A stretch of 64,000 nt of DNA from Ponticoccus litoralis (GCF_039769985.1 NZ_JBDNCH010000002.1:620001-684000); one strand, 5' to 3'; numbered from the stretch's first letter, positions 26,719-37,644 are shown. Program-made: numbers and translations. Notes: generated by a model not told the origin, from the letters alone.

Positions 26719-27778
26719 GTGCTGGGTCCATGGACCGATTTTCACGACATGGCAGCCATCGGTCTGGCCAGCGGCATCCTGCTGGGGCTGGCCGCGCGGC
26801 TGGGCCGCTTCTGCACGCTGGGCGCCATCGAGGATGCGCTCTACGGCGGCTCGACGGTGCGACTGCGCATGTGGGGCGTGGCCGTCGGGCTGGCGATCAT
26901 CGGCAGCTTCGGCCTGATGGGCGCGGGGCTGCTGGACGGGGCGAAGACCTATTACCTGTCGATCCGCTGGATGCCCCTTGCTTCGGTCGCGGGCGGGCTG
27001 ATGTTCGGCTACGGCATGGCGCTGGCGGGCAATTGCGGCTACGGCGCGCTGGCCCGGCTGGGCGGCGGCGACCTGCGCAGCTTTGTCATCGTGCTGGTCA
27101 TGGGGGTCTCGGCCTTCGTGGTGCTGGCCGGGCCGCTGGCGCCGCTGCGCGACATGCTGTTCGAACAGGCCGATGTCACCTCTGATCCGCCGCCGGGCAT
27201 CGCGCATCGGCTTGGCCTGCTGACCGGGCTGCCCACGGTGCCGATCGGCATGACGCTGGGCGGTCTGCTGCTGCTGTTTTCGCTGGCCTCGCGCCCGCTG
27301 TGGCAGAAGCCCTCGGCGATCCTCTGGGGCGCGGTGGTGGGGCTTGGCATCGTGGCGGGCTGGGCCGGGACCTCCTGGGTCGCCGCCCGCTCTTTCGAGG
27401 CCTTGCCCGTTGTCTCGCACAGCTTCTCGGCACCGATGGGCGAGACGATCCTGTGGTTCATGACCGGCTCGGCGCGCGCCGCTCAGCTTTGCCGTCGGCT
27501 CGATTGCCGGGGTCTGGACCGGGGCCTGCCTTGGGTCGCTGATCAAGGGGCACTTCCGCTGGGAGGCCTGCGAGGACCCGCGCGAGCTGCGCCGCCAGAT
27601 CTTCGGCGCGGCGCTGATGGGCGCGGGCGCGGTGACGGCGCTGGGATGTTCCATCGGTCAGGGCCTGTCGGCCTTCTCGGTGCTGGCGCTGTCCGCCCCG
27701 GTCACCTTCCTGGCGATCTTCGCGGGCGCGGCCATCGGGCTGCGGCAGCTGATCATGGGCTTCCAGCCCGCCGAGTAG
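26719..27778 (+). CDS. YeeE/YedE-family sulfur-compound transporter (one frame break)
   Basis: This ~352-residue multi-helix membrane protein starts at GTG 26719 behind AGGAGG. Family-typical Cys-containing repeats are seen: LGRFCTLGAIEDALYGG, MALAGNCGYGALARLGGGDLR and LGCSIGQGLSAFSVLAL. The frame breaks at about 27471-27481 in a GCGCGCGCC run; with one base removed it continues SFAVGSIAGVWTGACLGSLIKG to a TAG at 27776. Next to soxR, it likely imports thiosulfate or another sulfur species. Confidence 0.82.
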
Positions 27779-27892
27779 CCGGCGGGCGGCGGCCCTGACA
27801 CGGACGGACAGGACCGCGCCGCAACAGGGATCGCACCCTTGCACCCGGCGCCCGGGCGGCACATGGTCCGCGCAACCGCGGCGCGAGGCAGC

Positions 27893-29062
27893 ATGTCAAT
27901 CAGAACCGGACCCCGGGGCCTTGTGGCTCTTCTCTATGCCGCAGGCCTCGGCGCGGCGGCGCAATTCGCCAAGCTGGCCGCCGGGTTCACCGCGCTGGAA
28001 CAGGCCTACCCCGAGGCTGGCGCGGGGCTGGGCCTTGCGGTCTCGCTGATCTCCTTCCTTGGGGTCGCGCTGGGGCTGCTGGCAGGCATGATCGTGGCGC
28101 GGCTGGGTTTCCGCAGGATGCTGCTGGCGGGGCTTCTGCTGGGCGCGGGCATGAGCCTTGTGCAGGCGCTGCTGCCCGCCATGCCGCTGTTCATGGCCTC
28201 GCGCCTGATCGAGGGCGCCTCTCACCTTGCCATCGTCGTCGCGGCGCCGACGCTGATCGCCGAGATCACCGACGACCGGCAGCGCCCGGTGGCGATGGCG
28301 CTGTGGTCCACCTTCTTCGGCACCGGCTTCGCGCTTTTTGCATGGTTCGGCACGCCGCTGGCCCAGACCCATGGCCCCGCCGCCCCGATCCTCTTGCAGG
28401 CCGCATGGATGCTGGCCGTGGCGGCGGGGGTGGCCGCGATGATCCCGCGCCGCATGATCGCGCCGCCGCCCGAGCCCTTCAGCCTCGGCCTGATCCTGCG
28501 CCGCCATGCAGAGGTCTACCGCTCGCCGACCATGGCCGCCCCGGCGCTGGGGTGGCTGTGCTACACGCTGACCTTCGTCTCTGCGCTGACGCTGCTGCCG
28601 CGGCTGGCGCCGGGCGCGCCATGGCTGGCGACGGTGCTTCCGCTGGCCGGGATCGTGCTGTCGCTGACGCTGGTCGCGCAGCTGCTGCGGTATGTGCCCG
28701 GGGTGCAGGTGGTCATGGCCGGTTTCGGCCTGTCCGCCTGCGTGGTCGCCCTGCTGGCCATGGCGCCCGGGTCGGCGCTGTTGTGGATCGCGCTCTTCGC
28801 CGTGCTCTCGCTGGCACAGGCGGGCAGCTTCGCCGCCATCCCGCAGCTGGTGGACGACCCACGAGAGCGCGCGCTGTCGAACGGGGCGGTGGCGCAGATG
28901 GGCAACCTGGGCAACCTCGCCGGCACGCCGATCCTGCTGGCGGTCCTGTCCGCCGGAGGTCAGGGTGCGGGGCTGCTGTTTCTGGGCATCTGCTACGCCG
29001 CCGGTCTGGCTCTGCACCTGGGCCTTGCGGCCCTCAGGGCAAGGGCGCCGCGGGCGGACTGA
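27893..29062 (+). CDS. Major facilitator superfamily transporter
   Basis: This 389-residue protein starts at ATG 27893 with a weak GAGG upstream. It has about 12 membrane helices, with the MFS loop motif after helix 2 seen as GMIVARLGFRRMLLAG and an RLIEGASHLAIVVAAPTLIAEI stretch in helix 4. The substrate is not evident. It follows the YeeE/YedE gene by ~115 bp, so a link with sulfur metabolism is possible but unproven. Confidence 0.82.
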   Translation: MSIRTGPRGLVALLYAAGLGAAAQFAKLAAGFTALEQAYPEAGAGLGLAVSLISFLGVALGLLAGMIVARLGFRRMLLAGLLLGAGMSLVQALLPAMPLFMASRLIEGASHLAIVVAAPTLIAEITDDRQRPVAMALWSTFFGTGFALFAWFGTPLAQTHGPAAPILLQAAWMLAVAAGVAAMIPRRMIAPPPEPFSLGLILRRHAEVYRSPTMAAPALGWLCYTLTFVSALTLLPRLAPGAPWLATVLPLAGIVLSLTLVAQLLRYVPGVQVVMAGFGLSACVVALLAMAPGSALLWIALFAVLSLAQAGSFAAIPQLVDDPRERALSNGAVAQMGNLGNLAGTPILLAVLSAGGQGAGLLFLGICYAAGLALHLGLAALRARAPRAD

Positions 29063-29126
29063 TCCGCCAAGGCCGCGCCGAAGTGGATGGGACAGGGGCT
29101 GCCACCGCCGCCCCCGCCGCCCGCTC

Positions 29127-29714
29127 TCAGGACATCTCTGCCAGCCGCGCGACGTAGCGCGCCAGCGTGTCGATTTCCGGGTTCACGCGGTCGCCCACCG
29201 CGACCTGCCCCCATGTCGTCACCGCCTTGGTGTGCGGAATGAAGTTGATCCCGAAGGAACAGCCGTCGACCTCGTTCACCGTCAGCGATGTGCCGTTCAG
29301 GGCAACCGACCCCTTGGGCGCGATGAAGCGGGCCAGCTCCTTGGGGGCCTCCAGCGTCACGCGGGTGCTGTCGCCTTCCTCGGCCATGGCCGTGACCACC
29401 GCGACGCCGTCCACATGCCCCGAGACGATGTGCCCGCCCAGCTCGTCGCCGACCTTCAGCGCCCGTTCAAGGTTGACCCGGCGCCCCGGAGCCCAGCTTT
29501 CGAGGTTGGTCTTGGACAGGGTTTCGGCGCTGACATCCATGTCGAACCAGTCCGGCCCCAGATCCACGACCGTCAGGCAGACGCCGTCACAGGCAATCGA
29601 GGCGCCCATGTCGATCGTCGCGGTATCATAGCCCGTCGCGATCCTTGCCCGGAGATCGCCGCGCTTGTCCAGCGTGCGGATCTCTCCCATGTCGGTTACG
29701 ATTCCGGTGAACAT
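29127..29714 (-). CDS. ribE: Riboflavin synthase alpha chain
   Basis: This 195-residue enzyme dismutates two 6,7-dimethyl-8-ribityllumazine molecules to riboflavin. It starts MFTGIVTDMGEI. The internal duplication is visible: SIACDGVCLTVVD in the first barrel and SVALNGTSLTVNEVD in the second. HIVSGHVDG is the other hallmark. An in-frame upstream ATG at 29786 has no homology. It is separated from ribD by the capsule genes on the opposite strand. Confidence 0.96.
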   Translation of the reverse strand: MFTGIVTDMGEIRTLDKRGDLRARIATGYDTATIDMGASIACDGVCLTVVDLGPDWFDMDVSAETLSKTNLESWAPGRRVNLERALKVGDELGGHIVSGHVDGVAVVTAMAEEGDSTRVTLEAPKELARFIAPKGSVALNGTSLTVNEVDGCSFGINFIPHTKAVTTWGQVAVGDRVNPEIDTLARYVARLAEMS

Positions 29715-29805
29715 AGGCCTTGCCCCTCGATTGGCGGTCCGGCCATAGTTTCGCCGATATCGACCGCTAGGATTGATGCGCAGCACAAGGCATTAATTCG
29801 ACACC

Positions 29806-31096
29806 ATGAGTTACGCAACCGGAGAGAAACGCGTTTTCCTGTTCCTGCAGGGACCGCACGGGCCGTTCTTCAACCGGCTCGGCGCGATGCTGCGCCGCAC
29901 CGGCGCGCAGGTCTGGCGCGTCGGTTTCAACGCCGGTGACCGCGCCTTCTGGTTCCACCCGAAAAGCTACCTGCCCTATCGCGGCACGCAGGCTGAGTGG
30001 CGCGCATGGTTCACCGACCTCCTGGCCGAAAAGCAGGTCACCGACATCGTGCTTTACGGCGATGTCCGCCCGATCCACGCGCAGGCGGTGGAAGAGGCGC
30101 GCGCCCGGGGCCTGACGGTGCATGTCTTCGAAGAGGGTTACATGCGGCCCTACTGGGTCACCTACGAGCGCGGCGGCTCGAACGGCCATTCGCGCCTGAT
30201 GGACATGAGCGTCGCCGACATGCGCCGCGCGCTGGAACTGTCGGACATGGAGGCCCCCCTGCCCCCGGGCCACTGGGGCGACATGCGGCAACACATCTTT
30301 TACGGCGCGCTCTACCACTGGTTCGTGATGTTCCGGAACGGCGATTACCGCAACTTCCGACCGCACCGCTCGCTGACCGTGGTGCAGGAATTCGCCCTGT
30401 ACCTGAAACGACTGCTGCTGATGCCCTGGACATGGGCGGGACGGGTGCTGGCGACCCAGCGCATCCGGCTGGGCGGCTTCCCCTATCACCTTGCGCTGAT
30501 GCAGCTGGAACACGACCTCGTTCCAGAAACATTCCCCCTTCGGCACCATGCCCGAGTTCCTGACCATGGTGATCGAGGGCTTTGCTGAGGGCGCGCCGGG
30601 CCACCACCACCTTGTCTTCAAGGCCCACCCGCTGGAGGACGACCGCGCCAATGTGCGCGGCGCGATCCGGGCCGCCGCGCGCAGGCTGGGCGTCGCCGAC
30701 CGCGTGCATTACGTGCGCGGCGGCAAGCTGGCGCAGCTGCTGAACGACGCCCGCAGCGCGGTGACGGTGAACTCCACCGCCGCGCAGCAGGTGCTTTGGC
30801 GCGGCATTCCGCTGAAAGTCTTCGGCAACGCGGTCTATGCCAAGCCAGAGTTCGTCTCGACCCAGCCGCTGCCAGAGTTTTTCGCCCAGCCCACGCGTCC
30901 CGACAATAAGGCCTACAAGGACTATCGCCGCTATCTGCTTGAAACCTCTCAACTTCCCGGCGGGTTCTACTCTGCCCGCGGGCGGCGCCAGCTGTTGCGG
31001 CAGGTGGTCGACATGATGCTTGTGCCCGACGATCCCTACGATGCACTTTCGCGCGGGACCGCGGCGCCACGGCAACAGTTGCGCGTTGTGCGCTAG
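29806..31096 (+). CDS. kpsS: KpsS-like capsule polysaccharide glycosyltransferase (one frame break)
   Basis: About 429 residues once one extra base near 30519 is discounted. It begins KRVFLFLQGPHGPFFNRLG and contains DIVLYGDVRPIH, HVFEEGYMRPYWVTYERGG, then, after the break, FQKHSPFGTMPEFL, FKAHPLEDDR and VTVNSTAAQQVLWRGIPLKVFG. KpsS adds the first beta-Kdo residue(s) on the lipid anchor of capsules. At the break the coding strand reads GACCT[C]GTTCC. It is followed by wza and kpsC in the same direction. Confidence 0.85.
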
Positions 31097-31192
31097 GACC
31101 GCAGCCCCGCAAGACTGGCTTTTGAACCCGCCCTCTGTCAGGGTCGGGGAAAAATATCGAGGCAGAACAATACAGGTCGAGGAGACCGAGCA

Positions 31193-32349
31193 GTGAAACA
31201 CTCCCCCTCCCGGTGGGCGCGGTCCGTCGCCCTGCTGGCCGCGGTGTCGATTCTGGCATCTTGCGGCCTGCCCCGCGTTGGCCCCAACAAGCGCGAAATC
31301 TACGCCGGTTCCGTCCAGCGCGAGGGTGACGCCTTCATCATCGCCATCAACGACCGTGTGACCCGCGTCACCGCCCTGACCCCCGCGCTTGGCTTTACCG
31401 AGGACTTTCTGAACGCCGGCGTCGTCGGGTCCGACACCATCCGCCCCGGCGACACGCTGGGTCTGACGATCTGGGAAAACGTCGACGACGGCCTGCTGGT
31501 GCCCTCGGGCGGCAATGCCACCGCGCTGGAAGAGGTGCAGGTCGACGGCTCGGGCTTCATCTTCGTGCCCTACGCGGGCCGTATCCGCGCCGCGGGCAAC
31601 ACGCCCGAGCGCGTTCGCCAGATCATCACCGAGAAACTGCAGGACCAGACGCCCGACCCGCAGGTGCAGGTGCGCCGGGTGGCGGGCGACGGATCGACCG
31701 TCAGCCTTGTCGGTGCCGTCGGCGGTCAGGGCATCTATGCCATCGAACGGCCCACGCGCACGCTGTCGGCCATGCTGGCCCGCGCCGGTGGCGTGACCAT
31801 CGAGCCCGAGATCGCGCAGATCACCGTGCTGCGCGGCAATGCCAAGAGCAAGATCTGGTTCCAGTGACCTCTACGACAACCCGCAGTTCGACATCGCGCT
31901 GCGCGGCGGCGACCGCATCCTGGTGGAACAGGACACCCGCGCCTTCACCGCGCTGGGGGCGACCGGCGCCCAGTGCCCGCGTGCCCTTCGAGTCCGAGTC
32001 GATTTCCGCGATCGAGGCCATTGCGCAGGTCGGTGGCCTGACCGCCACCGCCGCCGACCCGACCGGCGTCTTCGTCTTCCGCAACGAGCCCGCCGAGATC
32101 GCCAATCAGGTGCTGGGCCGCGACGACCTGATCGGCGCGCAGCGCATGGTCTACGTGCTGGACCTGACGCAGCCCAACGGCATGTTCATGGCGCGCGACT
32201 TCGTCATCCGCGATCAGGACACGCTTTACGTGACAGAGGCGCCCTTCACCCAGTGGAACAAGACGATTGCCGCCCTGACCGGCACGCTGGGCGCCGTGAC
32301 CACCATCACCTCGGCAGCCGAAACATTCGGCGGCGCCGGGGGCAGCTGA
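31193..32349 (+). CDS. Wza/KpsD-type polysaccharide export lipoprotein (frame broken twice)
   Basis: This outer-membrane-associated exporter has a lipoprotein signal ending LASCG (Cys near residue 24). The polysaccharide-export domain shows RPGDTLGLTIWENVDDGLL and EEVQVDGSGFIFVPYAGRI, then SLBB-like repeats (VSLVGAVGGQGIYAI). Corrected length is ~384 residues. Breaks are at 31865 (TTCCAG[T]GACC) and 31974 (GCCCAG[T]GCCC); dropping the T in each rejoins homology (WFQDLYDNPQ and GAQARVPFES). The first break creates an immediate TGA. Confidence 0.85.
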
Positions 32350-32354
32350 CGGCC

Positions 32355-34390
32355 TTGAACAACGATAACGAGGGACAGGCCAGCGCCGGGAGAGAGATCT
32401 CCCGGCGTCTTTTCGTCTACAACGCGGGTTTCCGGGTCCGGCGCCTGCGCCGCATCCTGGCCCTGGACGGCTGGCGACTGGCGCTTGGGCGGCCTTCGGC
32501 GGGGGATTTCGTCGGCGTCTGGGGCCAGTCGCCCTATGCCCATCGCGGCGAGGCCATGGCCGCCCGCACCGGGGCCGGGCTGGTCCGGGTCGAGGATGCC
32601 TTCCTGCGCTCGCTTCACCCCGGGCGAGCCGGCGAACCGCCAATGGGCCTGCTGATCGACCGGACGGGTGTGCATTTCGACGGGCGCGCGCCCTCCGATC
32701 TCGAAGACCTCCTGAACACCCATCCCCTTGACGACACGGCGCTTCTGGACCGCGCACGCGGCGCCATGGCGCGCATGCAAGAGGCGCATCTGAGCAAGTA
32801 CAGCGCCACCATCACGGATGCAGAGCCCCCGGCCCCCGGCTACGTGCTGGTCGTCGATCAGACACGCGGCGATGCCTCTGTCACCGCCAGCCGCGCCGAC
32901 CGCGCGCGCTTTCTGGAAATGCTCTTCGTCGCGCGCGAGGAAAACCCCGGCGCGCGCATCCTTCTGAAAACCCACCCGGAAACCGGGGCGGGCTTTCGCC
33001 CCGGCCATTTCGGCCCCGACGATTGCGGCGACAGCGTGCAGCTTTACGACGGGTCGCTGTCGCCCTGGCTGCTGCTGGACGGTGCGACGCGCGTCTACAC
33101 GGTATCCTCGCAGATGGGCTTCGAGGCAATCCTTGCCGGGCACAGGCCGCGCGTCTTCGGCACGCCCTTCTATGCGGGCTGGGACCTGACCGCCGACGAA
33201 GAGACCCTGCCCCGCCGCAGGCGGCGCCTGACCAAGGCGCAGCTCTTTGCCGCCGCCATGATCCTCTATCCGCGCTGGTTCGATCCGCATCGGGATCGCC
33301 TCTGCGCGCTGGAGGACGTGCTGGGCGCGCTGGAGGCACAAAGCCGGGCCTGGCGCGAGGACCGGCGCGGCTGGGTCGCCTCCGGGATGCGCCTGTGGAA
33401 AAGACCGCATCTGCAAAAGATCTTCGGCCAGTCCAGTGCGGATGCGCTTCGAAGATGATGTGGAGAAGGCGCGCGCCCTTGCCGCCACGACCTACCGCCG
33501 CCACATGGCCTCGGGCCTCGAAAGCGGCGGACGACACCCTGCGGGTCGAGGACGGCTTCCTGCGGTCCCGGGGCCTGGGCGCCCGGCTGACGCCGCCGCT
33601 TTCACTGGTGCTGGACGAGCGGGGCATTTACTACGATCCCAGCCGCCCCTCGGACCTGGAAAGCCATATCCGGCGACGCAGCAACGCCATCCGACCGGAC
33701 CAAATCGAACGTATTCACAGAGTTATACAGCGCCTTCTGGCCTCCGCCTTGTCCAAATACAACCTTTCCGGCGATCTCCCCACCCTGCCCGCCGGACACC
33801 GCATTCTTGTGCCCGGGCAGGTCGAGGACGACGCCTCGATCCTGCGCGGCAGCCCCGATCTGTACCGCAACGCCGACCTTTTGCGCCGCACCCGTGAGGC
33901 CAACCCAGACGCGGTCATCCTGTGGAAACCCCACCCCGACGTCGAAGCGGGTTTGCGCAAGGGCGCGGTGCCAAACCCCGGGGAATGGGCCGATGTCTTG
34001 TTGGAAAATGTCAATATCGGCGCCCTTCTGCCCGAGGTGCAGGAGGTCTGGACGATGACCTCCCTGACCGGGTTCGAGGCACTGTTGCGCGGCTGTCGGG
34101 TGACGACCTTCGGCGCGCCCTTCTACGCGGGCTGGGGCCTGAGCCGCGACCTGGGCCCGGTTCCCGCCCGGCGGCTGGGCGGGCCGCGCCCGGATCTTGC
34201 CGCGCTGGCGCATGCCGTGCTGATCGACTACCCGCGCTACTTCGATCCGGTCACCGGGCAAGCCTGCGCCATCGAGGTGGTCATCGACCGTGTTCAGGAC
34301 GGCTCTTTGCCCTCAGCCGGGATCCCCAATCGAAGCCTGTCGAAGCTGCAGGGGCTCTTTGCCAGCTACAGCCATCTGTGGCGCGGCTGA
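32355..34390 (+). CDS. kpsC: KpsC-like capsule polysaccharide glycosyltransferase (frame broken twice)
   Basis: KpsC extends the poly-Kdo linker for capsule attachment and has two related glycosyltransferase halves, both recognisable here: VEDAFLRSLHPG...TPFYAGWDL in the first and VEDGFLRSRGLG...APFYAGWGL in the second. Corrected length is ~677 residues. The likely start is TTG 32355 (a GGGGG lies ~15 bp upstream); no ATG fits. Breaks at 33437 (TCCAG[T]GCGG) and 33512 (CCT[C]GGG) fall between the halves. The adjacent kpsS and wza define the capsule module. Confidence 0.88.
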
Positions 34391-34516
34391 GGTGCTCCGC
34401 AAGGCAATCCGTCCATCCGCCTGACGAATAAGTTGTTTTCAGGTTTATCCACAGGCCGGAAAGGCCTTTGAGAACACCTGAACAGGCGCGCCTAACCCAC
34501 GTTGACCAAAGGGAAA

Positions 34517-35621
34517 CTAGGCAGCCTCGTCCCGCCGCCAGACGTGGTGGATATCGCTGCCTTCCGTTACGACATCCACAAGCTGCAATCGGGGCGCCAC
34601 GGCCAGCGACGGGATGCCCATGGCGCCGACCCCGGGATGGCCTTCCGCACCCAGCACGAGGCCCGCGGTGAAGACGTGCAGCTCGTCCACCAGATCGGCC
34701 GAGAGCAGCGATGCGGCCAGCTGCCCACCGCCCTCGCAGAAGACCCGGGTCAACCCCTCGCGACCCAGCGCCTGCAGCAGCGCCACGGGATCGACTCGCC
34801 CGGCCTCGACCGGGCAAGAGATCAGCCGCGCGCCCAGCCCGGTCCAGGTCTGCGCCAGTCCAGCGCGGGTGTCGGGGCCGTGACACAGCCAGACCGGCAC
34901 CGCGCGCGCGGTCTGCGCCAGCTGCGACATCAGCGGCAGGTCGATCTGACGCGAGACCACGACACGCACCGGCTGGCGGCGTTCGCCAAAGCCGCGCACC
35001 GTCAGCTGCGGATCGTCGGCCCGTGCCGTTCCGGCGCCTACCATCACCGCATCGTGGCTGGCCCGCAGCCCGTGAACCGCCCGGCGCGCCGAGGGTCCGG
35101 TGATCCAGCGGCTTTCGCCCGAGGCGGTGGCAATGCGCCCGTCCAGTGTCAGGGCCAGCTTCAGCGTCACCTGGGGGCGGCCCTGCGCGACGCGCAGGAA
35201 AAATCCGGCGTGATCGCGCAGCGCCTCTTCGGTCAGGACGCCGGTCGTCACCGCGATGCCCGCCGCGCGCAGCGCCGCGAAGCCCTTCCCCGAGACGCGC
35301 GGATCGGTGTCCGGCACCGCCGCGACAACCCGCGCCACGCCGGCGGTTATCAGCGCCTGCGTGCAGGGCGGGGTCTGGCCGTGATGCGAGCAGGGTTCCA
35401 AAGAGACATAGGCGGTGGCGCCGCGCGCGGCCTCTCCGGCCTGGGCCAGTGGCCTGCGGTTCGGCATGGGGCCGCCCGCCCGGCGCCGTCCAGCCGCGCC
35501 CCACCACGCGGCCCGCCTTGACGATCACGCAGCCGACGGCGGGATTGGGCCAGCACTGCCCCATGCCCCGGCGCCCGAGCGCCAGCGCATGCGCCATATG
35601 GCGGGTGTCCGCGACGGTCAC
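34517..35621 (-). CDS. ribD: RibD, riboflavin pathway deaminase/reductase (one frame break)
   Basis: This ~367-residue bifunctional enzyme has an N-terminal deaminase with zinc-binding HAE (GRPHAEPQA) and PCSHHGQTPPC, and a C-terminal reductase with CEGGGQLAASLL. It starts with GTG at 35621, overlapping the nrdR stop as GTGA. The frame breaks at 35451, where the plus strand reads GCCAG[T]GGCC for GCCAGGGCC. Removal gives the expected AEPQALAQAGEAARG. The gene is coupled to nrdR; ribE lies 4.8 kb downstream beyond the capsule genes. Confidence 0.93.
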
Positions 35622-36085
35622 TTCTCTGCCCGGCCCTCGGGCCGCAGCTCTGACACGAACTTGTCGAAATCGTCGGCGGCCTGGAAGTTCTTGTAAACAC
35701 TAGCAAATCGGACGTAGGCGACGGTGTCGATGCGGGCCAGCGTCTCCATCACGATCTCGCCGATCATCTTCGAGGGAATGTCCGTTTCACCCATCGACTC
35801 CAGCCGCCGGACGATGCCGGAAATCATCTGGTCGATGCGCTCGGGATCGATGGGGCGCTTTTGCAGTGCGATGCGGATGGAGCGTTCCATCTTGTCGCGG
35901 TCGAAATCCTCGCGCCGGCCATTGGTCTTGATCACCACGAGATCGCGCAACTGCACACGTTCATAGGTGGTGAAGCGCCCGCCACAGGCCGGGCAGAACC
36001 GGCGCCGGCGGATCGAAACGTGATCCTCGGCGGGCCGCGAGTCCTTCACCTGGGTGTCGATATTACCGCAAAACGGGCAGCGCAT
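35618..36085 (-). CDS. nrdR: NrdR, transcriptional repressor of ribonucleotide reductase genes
   Basis: This 155-residue regulator has an N-terminal zinc ribbon (CPFCG at 3-7 and CPACGGRFTTYER) and an ATP-cone domain (VIKTNGRREDFDRDKMERSIRIALQKRPI). It senses ATP/dATP and represses nrd genes through NrdR boxes. It leads ribD with a 4-base overlap. A TTATCCACAG-like sequence at 36144-36154 lies upstream. Confidence 0.97.
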   Translation of the reverse strand: MRCPFCGNIDTQVKDSRPAEDHVSIRRRRFCPACGGRFTTYERVQLRDLVVIKTNGRREDFDRDKMERSIRIALQKRPIDPERIDQMISGIVRRLESMGETDIPSKMIGEIVMETLARIDTVAYVRFASVYKNFQAADDFDKFVSELRPEGRAEK

Positions 36086-36249
36086 GGGCCGTCCCCCTCG
36101 TTTTTGTCTGCTAGTCTCTGCCTCTGGTCGTGAGGTTTGCCCACTTATCCACAGCCACTATAGGGCCGCTGCCAGACCTTGGGTAGGGGGAAATGCCGCC
36201 GCAAGATGCTGAGGCCGAAATTCCGGGACAGGCAAGGGCGCGGCGCGAT

Positions 36250-37035
36250 CTACTGTCCGCGCGGGTCGGCAGTGTCGGCATAGTCCGGCCCGGCGACGAT
36301 GCTGGCCTTCAGCGCCCCTTCGCGCTTGCGCATCCATGCCTCGATCTCGTCCGCAGAGGGATTGTTTTCCGCGATCCAGTCAAGGCACCATTTCATCTCT
36401 TCGATCAGGGCGGCCTCGTCCACGCCCTCCAGCGAACGCTCGGGATCGTCCCAGCGCGGCCCGCCCAGATAGACCGCCGCGAACATCAGCTTGGCCTTCT
36501 GCGGCGGCGTGCCATTGACGATCAGCGCCTCGTAGAACATGCGGTGGACCTCTTCCCGTGGGCGGGTCTGCCATGTCTCAAGCCCCTCGTTGCCGACGCC
36601 GCAATAGGCATCATGCAGGGCTGCGGCCATCAGGTATTCGCGGCTTTGGCGATCCCCGACAAGGGGCGCGAAGATCGGTGGAATGGTCGCGCCGTCGGTC
36701 AGCGTCTGCGGCGGCGCGGTCCAAGTCTCGCCCTTCGCGTCGAGAAAGTCGATCTTGGCGCTGGTGGGCAGAAAGGCGTGGTGGAAGTTTTCCAGGAACA
36801 CCGGCGCGCCGGCCATCTGCAGCGGCCCGCCGACAAAGCGGCAGCGGGTTTCGTCCTCGGGCGCGTCAAGGCAGCTTTCGGCAACCTGGATCGCGGTGCG
36901 CGCGATGTATTCCGGCAGGCCGATCACGGCCCCCGCCACACCGGCCGCCGCCATCAGCGCGCAGGCACCGAGCGCCCGTCCTGATATGATCCGTGTCTTG
37001 GTCATGGGTTTGGCGTTTGTAGCAGCAGACGACAT
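36250..37035 (-). CDS. DUF1353 domain protein, membrane anchored
   Basis: This 261-residue protein has one hydrophobic N-terminal segment (about 19-40, ALGACALMAAAGVAGAVIGL) and a DUF1353 core (AFLPTSAKIDFLDAKGETWTAPPQTLTDGATIPPIFAPLVG, YLMAAALHDAYC). Other DUF1353 proteins occur in phages and accessory loci; function is unknown. It is monocistronic, between nrdR and yjbQ. An alternative start 11 codons later (MTKTRIISG) is equally possible. Confidence 0.82.
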   Translation of the reverse strand: MSSAATNAKPMTKTRIISGRALGACALMAAAGVAGAVIGLPEYIARTAIQVAESCLDAPEDETRCRFVGGPLQMAGAPVFLENFHHAFLPTSAKIDFLDAKGETWTAPPQTLTDGATIPPIFAPLVGDRQSREYLMAAALHDAYCGVGNEGLETWQTRPREEVHRMFYEALIVNGTPPQKAKLMFAAVYLGGPRWDDPERSLEGVDEAALIEEMKWCLDWIAENNPSADEIEAWMRKREGALKASIVAGPDYADTADPRGQ

Positions 37036-37127
37036 GCGGTCGAGGATAACAGGCCGGGGCGCCCCACCCTATGGCGGAATACCCAACCCGGCGACGCGGG
37101 CGACACTGGGCGCTTTGCCGGGTGGCG

Positions 37128-37535
37128 TCAAGCGAGGTGGGCCAGAACCTCGCGGCGGTGCGCGGCCCGGCGGTGTTCGAACAGGTAGATCCCCTGCCAC
37201 CTGCCCAGCCCCAGCCGCCCGTCGATCACCGGGATCGACAGGGACACCGGCAGCAGCGCCGCCTTGATATGGGCCGGCATGTCGTCGGGCCCCTCGTAGG
37301 TATGGGTCAGGTAGGCCATGGCCGGATCGTCCGAGGGCGGCACCAGACGCTCGAAGAAGGCGCGCAGGTCCGCCTGCACCTCGGGGTCGGCGTTCTCCTC
37401 GATCAGCAGGCTGGCCGAGGTGTGGCGGATGAAGAGCGTCAGCAGCCCCGAACCTTCGACCCATTGCGCGACCTGGGGCGTGAACTCGTAGAGGCCCGCG
37501 CCGCCTGTCGCGATGTTAAACCGGGTCTGTTTCAA
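37128..37535 (-). CDS. YjbQ/UPF0047 family protein
   Basis: This 135-residue protein is best started at TTG 37535, which has a perfect AGGAGG 7 bp upstream and gives LKQTRFNIATGG. Family features are LLTLFIRHTSASLLIEENADPEV, DDMPAHIKAALLPVSLSIPV and LGLGRWQGIYLFEHR. Such proteins have secondary thiamine-phosphate synthase activity in vitro; the true role is unclear. The His and Glu of the active site are intact. Confidence 0.88.
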   Translation of the reverse strand: MKQTRFNIATGGAGLYEFTPQVAQWVEGSGLLTLFIRHTSASLLIEENADPEVQADLRAFFERLVPPSDDPAMAYLTHTYEGPDDMPAHIKAALLPVSLSIPVIDGRLGLGRWQGIYLFEHRRAAHRREVLAHLA

Positions 37536-37592
37536 GAATCGTCCTCCTGTCGGGGCAGTGGTGGCATCGCAAGTGGGCCAACGCAAAGAAAA

Positions 37593-37620
37593 ACCCCCGG
37601 AAGCCTGCGCTGCCGGGGGT
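37593..37620 (-). terminator. Rho-independent terminator of rpoD
   Basis: ACCCCCGG (37593-37600) pairs with CCGGGGGT (37613-37620). On the minus strand the stem is followed by TTTTTCTTT. It lies 25 bp beyond the rpoD stop. Confidence 0.88.
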
Positions 37621-37644
37621 CTTTCGGGTTCGGGGTCGCCGGTC

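Noticed and set aside
27896..29017. Gln/Arg-rich minus-strand frame opposite the MFS gene
   Set aside because: Low-complexity antisense translation; the plus-strand protein has transporter helices.
29715..29805. FMN riboswitch between ribE and the kps genes
   Set aside because: The gap is only 91 bp and shows none of the conserved RFN element segments.
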